Assembly: GCA_030728235.1 (NCBI GenBank)
Contig: JANRAA010000112.1
Span: 1 to 5,417 of the forward strand
Origin: Flavobacteriales bacterium
GTDB taxonomy: Bacteria; Bacteroidota; Bacteroidia; Flavobacteriales_D; Sanyastnellaceae
Direction of reading: 5' to 3'
Length of the DNA: 5,417 nt
Positions 1-5,417 of the stretch are shown piece by piece. The first letter of the stretch is position 1. Each line of letters starts with the position of its first letter. A model generated the notes under the pieces. It saw nothing but the letters and a program-made list of their open reading frames with translations. It was not told where the DNA came from and searched no databases. Both the position numbers and the translations under genes were made by a program.

Positions 1-2157
1 ATATACGTACGGTTCAAAATGATCGTACCTATACCCGTTCAATGTGATGTATACGAGGTCAGAATTGTGATTCGAAGGCTCGATGTCACTCACCCACAGG
101 TCAGGAAGTCCGCTGTTGATCTTTTTGAAATTGTAGCCGCCGTCGTTGGTTATGTGCACGTTTCCATCGTCAGTTCCAATGTATATTCTGCCATATCTTA
201 ATGGTGATTCAACAACAATGGTGGATGTCCCAAAAGGTACGTCTCCAGCAATGATTCCGTCTGTTAGATCTTCCGAAAGTGTCTCCCATGTTTCGCCACG
301 ATCGAGTGAGCGATGGAATTTGTTGCTGGCCATGTACAAGATGTCGGCATTGTGCTTCGAAAGGTGAATTGGTGTCTCCCAATTCCAACGGTGAGGTCGC
401 TGTCCGAGCAAGTGGTGTGGGTGAAAATAATGTCCTTCTGTGCCTTCTTTCAATCGGTAATAGTGTCCAAACTGATATCCTGTGTACACGGTTTCATTGT
501 CTCTCGGGTCTATCGCTACTTGCATGCCATCGCCACCCATCAAGAATTCATATGGGTATCGGCCCGACTGCTGCCAATACCTAGAAGGGGAGTAGTCTGA
601 TGGTCCGCGCCAAACTCCGTTGTCTTGAAGTCCGCCGTAAACCCTATAAGGCGTTGCGTTATCTACTGCCACCGAGTAAAATTGCCCAACAGCAGGGGTG
701 TTGCACTTAAACCAGGCTTCACCGTTGTTGTAGGTGATGTTTATCCCGCCATCATTGCCGTTGATGAGGTGTCCTGATTTCATGGGGTTAACCCAAACCA
801 CGTGATGATCAACGTGCTGGTTTTCTTGCTGTATTGATTTCCAGCTCACTCCTCCGTCGTCAGATGTTAGCAGCGGAACACCTGCTATGTAAATGTTATG
901 CGGGTCAGCAGGGTTTACGGTGATCACGCCGAAGTAGTATCCATAACTATAGCAAAGGTCGTCGATGTAGTCATCATGCGTTTTATTCCACTGTTGCTCT
1001 GAAATATTGAATCGATAAAGCTCCGGACCAACTACTGGGGTGTCGAAGAGGTCGTTGTTGGCATCAAAAAGATAATCGTACAGAGCTGCAGGCTTTATTT
1101 TATCGCTCGCTACCATCTCCATGATTGTCTTCGCGTAGTATTCACTCGGGAATTCGTTGTCAGATAAAAATGTCGATAGCTGCGCTGTATCAAGTTCAAG
1201 AAATGTGCTCTTGGTCATTTCTAAAAAGTCTTGCTTCGCAAGGATGTTGGTCTCATCGTCTTTTTCTGCCGGTCGTCTCGATTGATTATCAACCAGAGCA
1301 TAAAGATGAAAACCTTTGCTTCCGTTGTAAATGCCAAGTCCAATTCTGCCGCATCCTTCACCTGTTGGAAATCCGTTGTTTGATGTGATGTTTTTCCATG
1401 TCGCACCGTTGTCAACACTCTCCCAAATTGCCGATGATTTGCCTGATTCAATGAAGTTCCACGCTTTTCGAGATCGTTCCCAGGAGGCAGCAAATAAATG
1501 ATCGGGGTTGGCGGGATCGCGAACAAGGTCGATGATGCTTAAATTCTGCAGTGTATTTTTCCAGGTAGATCCTCCGTCTTCTGAAATGTATATCCCTTTC
1601 TGACCACCTTCCGAATACAAGGGGCCCATTGAACCAATGCAGATATTTTTATTGTCCAAAGGATGGATGCTGACTCTCCCAATGTGATGCGAGTCCAATA
1701 AACCAGCGTTCTCCCAGTTTAATCCTCCATCGCGAGAAATGAACACGCCCAATCCTGAATATGAACTGCGTGAACTGTTGTTCTCTCCGCTTCCTAAAAC
1801 GATGGTGTGAGGCACTGTCCACGTTACATCTATATCGCCAATGGTCATTGTTGGCAGGACATCCCCGACAGGTGAGAATGAAGCTCCATTGCTGTTTGTG
1901 TACCAAAGTCCACCCGAAGCATAAGCAACATAGAATTCTGTTGGATCTTGCGGGTTCACAGCAATGTCGGTTACACGTCCGCTCATGATTGTTGGACCTA
2001 TCGACGCGGCTTCAATTCCACCAAAAGCAGGCAGTTCGTGCGTTGCTGATTCAAATCGAGAATGTCCGTTCGTTGGTTGAAGGGTGACTTGTTTTTTTTG
2101 GCTACTGCACGAAACAGATAGACAAACGGAAAGTGCTAGCAGTATTGTGTTTCTCAC
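1..2157 (-). CDS. Asp-box/VPS10-like beta-propeller lipoprotein (WD40/YVTN/BNR-repeat 'glycosyl hydrolase'-type), 3' end outside window
   Basis: This frame is open for 719 codons from a GTG at 2157-2155 to the left edge, with no stop; the C-terminus is missing. The GTG is the only usual start after the nearest in-frame upstream stop, and it overlaps the stop of the MazG-like gene as GTGA. The N-terminus is a short hydrophobic signal (about residues 4-16) ending in SVSC, so Cys17 is the likely lipidation site and the protein is probably envelope-anchored. Asp-box motifs (S/T-x-D-G-G-x-x-W or close variants) occur near residues 141-148, 192-199, 247-254, 432-439, 475-482, 617-624 and 670-677, as expected for paired seven-bladed propellers. 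Residues 448-452 (HVDHH), NDGG (468-471) and GGLQDNG (508-514) match what I recall of the Bacteroidota family annotated as VPS10-domain protein or glycosyl hydrolase, related to COG4447. Usual length is, from memory, about 900-1,100 residues, so roughly a quarter is probably missing. No sialidase or GH74 catalytic residues could be assigned; the substrate is unknown. Confidence 0.9.
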   Translation of the reverse strand, partial: MRNTILLALSVCLSVSCSSQKKQVTLQPTNGHSRFESATHELPAFGGIEAASIGPTIMSGRVTDIAVNPQDPTEFYVAYASGGLWYTNSNGASFSPVGDVLPTMTIGDIDVTWTVPHTIVLGSGENNSSRSSYSGLGVFISRDGGLNWENAGLLDSHHIGRVSIHPLDNKNICIGSMGPLYSEGGQKGIYISEDGGSTWKNTLQNLSIIDLVRDPANPDHLFAASWERSRKAWNFIESGKSSAIWESVDNGATWKNITSNNGFPTGEGCGRIGLGIYNGSKGFHLYALVDNQSRRPAEKDDETNILAKQDFLEMTKSTFLELDTAQLSTFLSDNEFPSEYYAKTIMEMVASDKIKPAALYDYLFDANNDLFDTPVVGPELYRFNISEQQWNKTHDDYIDDLCYSYGYYFGVITVNPADPHNIYIAGVPLLTSDDGGVSWKSIQQENQHVDHHVVWVNPMKSGHLINGNDGGINITYNNGEAWFKCNTPAVGQFYSVAVDNATPYRVYGGLQDNGVWRGPSDYSPSRYWQQSGRYPYEFLMGGDGMQVAIDPRDNETVYTGYQFGHYYRLKEGTEGHYFHPHHLLGQRPHRWNWETPIHLSKHNADILYMASNKFHRSLDRGETWETLSEDLTDGIIAGDVPFGTSTIVVESPLRYGRIYIGTDDGNVHITNDGGYNFKKINSGLPDLWVSDIEPSNHNSDLVYITLNGYRYDHFEPYVY

Positions 2158-2492
2158 AATTTTGGATTGTTGATGTGACGGGTATTGTCGCGTTGGGTTT
2201 TCTTTTCCAAATTCTTTTTGAATGCCGACTCAAGGTCGATGTCGCATTGGTTAGCAAGGCACATAAGTACCCATAAGACATCGGCCATTTCGTCGCCAAG
2301 ATCGCGATTTTTATCGCTTTCTTTTTCTGACTGCTCACCGTAGCGGCGTGCTATGATGCGTGCCAACTCTCCGACTTCTTCAGTCAGGATGGCCATGTTG
2401 GTGAGCTGATGGAAATAGCGGACACCGTATTTATTTATCCAGTCATCCACCTGCTGCTGCGCATTTTTAAGCGAAATCTGTTCTTGATCCAT
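2154..2492 (-). CDS. MazG-like nucleotide pyrophosphohydrolase
   Basis: This 112-residue protein belongs to the all-alpha NTP pyrophosphohydrolase (MazG-like) superfamily. These enzymes hydrolyse (d)NTPs to the monophosphate and pyrophosphate, usually as cytosolic house-cleaning of non-canonical or excess nucleotides. The Mg2+-binding signature is complete: E38-E39-x-x-E42 in the segment LTEEVGELAR, then E68-x-x-D71 in GDEMADVLW. The length fits the small single-domain class (about 95-120 residues) rather than the two-domain MazG. The N-terminal 'QQQVDDWI' and 'GVRYF' helices and the C-terminal 'RHINNPKL' tail resemble small Bacteroidota homologues as I remember them. The ATG at 2492 is the natural start. 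The last codons overlap the GTG start of the downstream lipoprotein gene by 4 nt, so the two are very likely co-transcribed and translationally coupled. Exact substrate (dCTP, dUTP or other) cannot be read from sequence. It is not evidence of a mazEF toxin-antitoxin locus. Confidence 0.93.
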   Translation of the reverse strand: MDQEQISLKNAQQQVDDWINKYGVRYFHQLTNMAILTEEVGELARIIARRYGEQSEKESDKNRDLGDEMADVLWVLMCLANQCDIDLESAFKKNLEKKTQRDNTRHINNPKL

Positions 2493-2515
2493 ACGGTCGA
2501 AGGTAGGGAATATCT

Positions 2516-2549
2516 CAAAATTGTATGTACTGAACTGCTTGTCGACAAA
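2516..2549 (-). promoter_or_regulatory. candidate Bacteroidota-type promoter for the MazG-like/lipoprotein pair
   Basis: Read on the minus strand, TTTG (2549-2546) is followed after 22 bp by CAATTTTG (2523-2516). This matches the known Bacteroidota consensus TTTG...TAnnTTTG with one mismatch in the -7 element and a spacer slightly longer than the usual 19-21 bp. Transcription would begin roughly 15-20 nt before the ATG at 2492. The -33 element lies inside the palindrome at 2544-2564. The assignment is by pattern only. Confidence 0.35.
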
Positions 2550-2564
2550 TAATGATTATTCGTC
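2544..2564. promoter_or_regulatory. 21-bp imperfect palindrome, possible operator between divergent genes
   Basis: GACAAATAATGATTATTCGTC is an inverted repeat centred on G2554. Nine of the ten base pairs match; the only mismatch is A2547/C2561. It sits in the 94-bp divergent intergenic region and overlaps the candidate -33 element of the minus-strand promoter, 22 bp before the annotated plus-strand ATG. Size and symmetry suit a dimeric regulator site, but no regulator gene is in the window. The inner AATAAT/ATTATT part is AT-rich and could arise by chance. Confidence 0.35.
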
Positions 2565-2586
2565 TGATTTATAGTGGGTTCATTGA

Positions 2587-4998
2587 ATGTTGTCAGAAAT
2601 ATTGTATTTTAACATTTCCTTAATTAAAACCGACGTGTTGAAGAGTGCCGAAAAGAAGTTCGTCTTGTTTTGCATCGCTATTTTTAGTGTTGTACATGGC
2701 TCTGGTCAATGTGGTTTTGGTGGATTCAACTACGGCGATGTCACGCCCGCTGCTGTAGGTTCTACATTTCTGGTTACCAATGTCTGGGGTGGTGATCAGT
2801 ATTCTCTTCAAGCCACTGCTGGTTGTACCTATCAAGTTTCAATGTGCGGAACGTCATGGGATACTCAAATTACTGTTTTCAATCCTTCTCAGGTTGTTGT
2901 AGGTTACAATGACGATTTCTGTGGCTTGGCCTCTGTCGTGAGTTTCACAGCGGCGGTTTCTGGGACGTATATCATCCAGGTCAATGAGTATAATTGCACT
3001 TGGAATTTATCTGGTGCAGAGTATTTCGGGGTTACTTTGGTTTCATGCACGCCTCAGGGCGGATGCAACGATCCTGCAGCTTGCAATTACACGCCAGGTG
3101 ATCCCGATAATTCGGAGTGCTGCTACGGCAGTTGTCTTACTCTAAATGCTGGTGGCGGTGGATGGGATGGTGAGATTTCGTGGGAAATAACGAATGATGT
3201 AGGAGCTTCAATGGGTTCTGGTCTCGCCGTTTCTGGATTGAGTCTTTGTCTGCCAGATGGCTGCTATACTTTCAATCTTTACGATTCGTTTGGTGACGGT
3301 TGGAATGGTGCAAGTTGGCAGATTAGTTCTGGAGCAACTGTTCTAGGTCAAGGAACGATGCTCGATGGTAGTTTTTCCCAAGGCTTTTTCATGGTGGGCA
3401 ACCTTGATTGTGGTTTTCCTGAACCTGCTGAGCCAATCGTTGTCGATGCCGGTACTTATAGTGCTACTCAACTTATTACCGATGTGTTCCTAGGTCCATG
3501 CCTTGAAGCAAGCAACGTTCAATTCAGTGGGGCTCCAAATGCCATTGGAACCTTTTCCAATGGTTCTTCTATAGGAATTGAACAGGGAATAATACTGACA
3601 ACGGGTAACGCTATTGATGCCGTAGGCCCAAACAACGATACCGGTGTTTCTGGGATGAATGTTTCTGGAAGCTCGGCATTGCTCGAAGCTGCAACAGGTG
3701 AATTTACCTATGACGCTGTGGAGTTTACATTCGACTTTGTTGCGAGTTCATCTGAAGTTACATTTGAATACGTTTTCGCTTCTGAGGAATATCCTGAATT
3801 CGTTTGCAGCTTTAACGATGCTTTCGGATTTTTCGTGAGCGGTCCGGGATATGCGCCGAATACGAATATAGCTGCGGTGCCGGGCACTGCAGACTTGGTT
3901 TCCATCGATAATGTGAATGACAATGGTGCTGCTTGTCCGCCTTTCTACCCCCAATACTACGTTAACAATAGTGGCGGCTTCGGAACTCAGTATGATGGAT
4001 ACACGGTGCCTTTAACGGCTACCATTACAACTGTTCCGTGTGCCACCTATCAAATTACCATTGCTATTGCGGATGTCGGCGATGGCTTGTTTGATTCTGC
4101 TGTCTTCCTTCGTGCCCAAAGTTTCAATGCAGGTGTAGATGTAGTTGTTGCTGCAGCTGCAGAAAGTGGGGCTCAAAGTACTCCTTCTTCGTGTGAGCCA
4201 AACGGAAGCTTTTTGTTCCTGAATAATGGAGATCCGTTCACAGAGGCTACAACGGTGAATTTTACGATTTCTGGAACTGCAACCGATGGGCTGAACTTTG
4301 AGTCTATTCCAACTGCTGTTACTTTTCAGCCCGGACAGTCAGTGGCGGACTTAGATATTCTCGGAATGTTAGCAGGATTGACAAATGCTCCTGAGTCGAT
4401 AACGATCACTCTTGACGATGTGTGCACTTGTTCCGCGCCTCCAGAAGCAACCTTGTTTATTTGTTCGCTGCTCATGGCGCCAGTGAATTGGCTTGATTTC
4501 GAAGCGCAAACACTCGGGCCAGATAAGGTGGAGTGCCTTTGGTCTACAGCATCTGAACTAAATAACGATTATTTCACTGTTGAACGTTCCTCAGATCGCT
4601 TGATTTGGGAAGATGTTGGTGTTGTAGATGGAAATGGCACGACAAATTCAACGAGCAACTATCGCTGGATCGACATGAAACCATTAAGCGGTGTTTCCTA
4701 TTACCGCATTCGCCAAACAGATTTCAATGGCGCTCACGACTGGTCTGTTGTTGACGATGTATGGAGAGAAAAAGATGTATTTGAGGTAATGCCCAACCCT
4801 GGTGCTGGACTTTTTACTATAAAGGGATTACCAGAAGGGCAATTGCGGATTTTTGATACCCAAGGCCGAGAGGTGCGTTTTTCGAATATCGGAGCTTCCG
4901 AAATATCAATGAATAACCCAGCTTCTGGTTGCTACATTTTCGAACTTCGGCTGAACGGAGAGGATGGGGTGATGCGAAAACGTGTTGTTGTTAACTAA
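2587..4998 (+). CDS. secreted multidomain protein: PPC-like N-domain, choice-of-anchor L, Calx-beta-like, T9SS type A sorting domain
   Basis: This complete 803-residue protein appears to be exported by Sec and then by the type IX system. Domains in order: signal peptide with hydrophobic core at about 25-36, probable cleavage before Gln41-Cys42; a cysteine-bearing pre-peptidase C-terminal-like beta-sandwich (about 42-154); a 'GCNDPAACNY' cysteine element (159-183); a beta domain with YDSFGDGWNG (232-241); a choice-of-anchor L domain (about 294-515) with FASEEYPEF (397-405) and FNDAFGFF (409-416); a Calx-beta-like domain (about 518-626, 'GTATDGLNF'); an FN3-like module with WSTASELNNDYF (652-663) and YYRIRQTDFNG (705-715); and a T9SS type A C-terminal domain (about 731-803) starting VMPNPGAG and ending RKRVVVN. 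The mature part has 24 cysteines, suggesting disulphides. No catalytic motif was seen; a surface adhesin or structural role is inference. The ATG at 2587 gives a long n-region; GTG 2635 or TTG 2638 would give a more usual signal peptide. Confidence 0.9.
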   Translation: MLSEILYFNISLIKTDVLKSAEKKFVLFCIAIFSVVHGSGQCGFGGFNYGDVTPAAVGSTFLVTNVWGGDQYSLQATAGCTYQVSMCGTSWDTQITVFNPSQVVVGYNDDFCGLASVVSFTAAVSGTYIIQVNEYNCTWNLSGAEYFGVTLVSCTPQGGCNDPAACNYTPGDPDNSECCYGSCLTLNAGGGGWDGEISWEITNDVGASMGSGLAVSGLSLCLPDGCYTFNLYDSFGDGWNGASWQISSGATVLGQGTMLDGSFSQGFFMVGNLDCGFPEPAEPIVVDAGTYSATQLITDVFLGPCLEASNVQFSGAPNAIGTFSNGSSIGIEQGIILTTGNAIDAVGPNNDTGVSGMNVSGSSALLEAATGEFTYDAVEFTFDFVASSSEVTFEYVFASEEYPEFVCSFNDAFGFFVSGPGYAPNTNIAAVPGTADLVSIDNVNDNGAACPPFYPQYYVNNSGGFGTQYDGYTVPLTATITTVPCATYQITIAIADVGDGLFDSAVFLRAQSFNAGVDVVVAAAAESGAQSTPSSCEPNGSFLFLNNGDPFTEATTVNFTISGTATDGLNFESIPTAVTFQPGQSVADLDILGMLAGLTNAPESITITLDDVCTCSAPPEATLFICSLLMAPVNWLDFEAQTLGPDKVECLWSTASELNNDYFTVERSSDRLIWEDVGVVDGNGTTNSTSNYRWIDMKPLSGVSYYRIRQTDFNGAHDWSVVDDVWREKDVFEVMPNPGAGLFTIKGLPEGQLRIFDTQGREVRFSNIGASEISMNNPASGCYIFELRLNGEDGVMRKRVVVN
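2707..2973 (+). repeat. paralogous N-terminal domain segment, copy 1
   Basis: This segment codes residues 41-129 of the 803-residue protein and aligns without gaps to the copy at 5149-5415. By hand count about 64 of 89 residues are identical, including the blocks LQATAGCTY, CGTSWDTQITVF and YNDDFCGLAS. All four cysteines in the segment (42, 80, 87, 112) are conserved. Exact DNA matches include 17 nt (2707-2723 with 5149-5165) and 21 nt (2904-2924 with 5346-5366). This points to gene or domain duplication. Confidence 0.9.
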
Positions 4999-5073
4999 CT
5001 ATTGAAGATAGATCTCGTATAGATTTTCTGTCGACTTAATTTTTGGAGTTGAAAGACTCTGGATGTGCTTTCT
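4999..5073. other. intergenic gap between tandem paralogues
   Basis: These 75 bp separate the stop codon of the 803-residue gene from the ATG of the next. I find no stable GC-rich hairpin followed by a T-run, so no intrinsic terminator is supported. AATTTTTG at 5038-5045 resembles the Bacteroidota -7 element TAnnTTTG with one mismatch, but no TTTG lies at the right distance upstream. The two genes may therefore be co-transcribed; this is inference. Confidence 0.4.
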
Positions 5074-5417
5074 ATGCTGCAAAAGAAGCATCTCATATTT
5101 TTTATTGTGTTTTTGATTTCAAATTTTGGAAGTCAAAACATTCTTGCGCAATGTGGTTTTGGTGGTGTTCTTATCGGAGATGTCACGCCTGCCGGTGTCG
5201 GCAGTCCTTTTCAAATTCTAAATGCCTTCGGAGGATATCAATATACGTTGCAAGCAACCGCTGGATGCACCTATACCGTATCCGCATGCGGGACCAGTTG
5301 GGATACCCAAATCACGGTTTTTACGCCAACACAAACGGTTTTGGCTTACAATGACGATTTCTGTGGACTGGCATCGCAAGTTTCGTTTACAGTTGCTACT
5401 TCACAAACGTTGACCAT
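5074..5417 (+). CDS. secreted PPC-like domain protein, tandem paralogue of the upstream gene, 3' end outside window
   Basis: The frame is open from ATG 5074 to the right edge (114 full codons), so only the N-terminus is visible. It begins MLQKKH, then a strongly hydrophobic stretch (residues 7-15) and a likely signal peptidase site ILA-QC with mature start near Gln26-Cys27. From there it matches the upstream protein's first domain, with cysteines 27, 65, 72 and 97 at equivalent places and the blocks CGTSWDTQITVF and YNDDFCGLAS. GTG 5065 is a possible alternative start; the in-frame stop at 5050-5052 limits any further extension. By analogy with the neighbour, the rest may carry further beta domains and a T9SS sorting domain, but this cannot be seen here. 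Its role is unknown: a secreted or surface protein of the same class. An overlapping plus-strand frame (5043-5354) is a shadow of this gene. Confidence 0.88.
   Translation, partial: MLQKKHLIFFIVFLISNFGSQNILAQCGFGGVLIGDVTPAGVGSPFQILNAFGGYQYTLQATAGCTYTVSACGTSWDTQITVFTPTQTVLAYNDDFCGLASQVSFTVATSQTLT
5149..5415 (+). repeat. paralogous N-terminal domain segment, copy 2
   Basis: This codes residues 26-114 of the truncated second protein and is the partner of 2707-2973. The two copies differ mostly in surface-type positions (for example FNY versus VLI after CGFGG, and NPSQVV versus TPTQTV), while the glycine, cysteine, tryptophan and NDDF positions are fixed. The similarity probably continues beyond the window edge. 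Confidence 0.9.

Noticed and set aside
19..600. Several overlapping plus-strand frames at the left end (19-201, 146-367, 279-584, 313-600)
   Set aside because: They lie opposite the long minus-strand propeller gene, overlap one another in different frames and have no recognisable motif; they are antisense shadows.
1125..1988. Short frames on both strands (1125-1388, 1221-1526, 1649-1906, 1761-1988)
   Set aside because: All lie within the propeller gene in another frame and have compositions unlike real proteins (Trp/His/Arg/Cys-rich), while the main frame reads clean Asp-box protein.
1..2157. Sialidase (neuraminidase) call based on Asp-boxes
   Set aside because: Asp-boxes are shared by many propellers. 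I see no FRIP-type arginine motif or other sialidase catalytic set, and the overall pattern fits the VPS10-like Bacteroidota family better.
2102..2338. 78-codon minus-strand frame overlapping the MazG-like gene
   Set aside because: It is an out-of-frame shadow of the MazG-like gene and the lipoprotein start; the overlapped frames carry clear family motifs.
2154..2492. mazEF-type toxin-antitoxin or phage-defence module
   Set aside because: The protein is a lone MazG-like pyrophosphohydrolase; no toxin, antitoxin or defence gene is nearby.
2620..3954. Minus-strand frames opposite the 803-residue gene (2620-2835, 3708-3923, 3748-3954)
   Set aside because: They are antisense to recognised domains and have no motifs of their own.
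4999..5073. Intrinsic terminator after the 803-residue gene
   Set aside because: GTTAAC and AGATCT are short palindromes only; there is no GC-rich stem with a following T-run.
5043..5413. Plus-strand frames 5043-5354 and 5222-5413
   Set aside because: They are out-of-frame with the clear signal peptide and paralogous domain read from ATG 5074.

Overview
The window looks like chromosomal DNA of a Bacteroidota bacterium, probably a marine-type Flavobacteriales lineage. The evidence is a C-terminal type IX secretion (T9SS) type A sorting domain, a choice-of-anchor L domain, a 'GCxDPxACNY' cysteine element, a 'YDSFGDGWNG' motif and a large Asp-box propeller lipoprotein of a Bacteroidota-rich family. 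I see no strong Shine-Dalgarno sequences. Genus-level placement is not possible from this window.

There are four coding regions in two divergent groups. On the minus strand, a MazG-like nucleotide pyrophosphohydrolase (2154-2492) is followed, with a 4-nt GTGA stop/start overlap, by a very long open frame (1-2157, GTG start, running off the left edge). That frame encodes a probable lipoprotein built of Asp-box (BNR/VPS10/sortilin-like) beta-propeller blades. It has 719 uninterrupted codons in the window. It is easily missed because it starts with GTG and has no stop codon here.

On the plus strand, a complete 803-residue multidomain secreted protein (2587-4998) is followed 75 bp later by the start of a second, truncated gene (5074-5417). 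The N-terminal domain of the second gene is a close paralogue of that of the first: about 64 of 89 residues are identical by hand count, with no gaps. The two are a tandem pair of cell-surface or secreted proteins of unknown ligand.

The 94-bp divergent intergenic region (2493-2586) holds a 21-bp imperfect palindrome, a possible shared operator, which overlaps a plausible Bacteroidota-type promoter for the minus-strand pair. There are no RNA genes, mobile elements, CRISPR arrays or convincing terminators. I find no evidence for a new defence or mobile system. The most interesting points are the hidden coupled lipoprotein gene, the tandem paralogous T9SS proteins and the palindrome.
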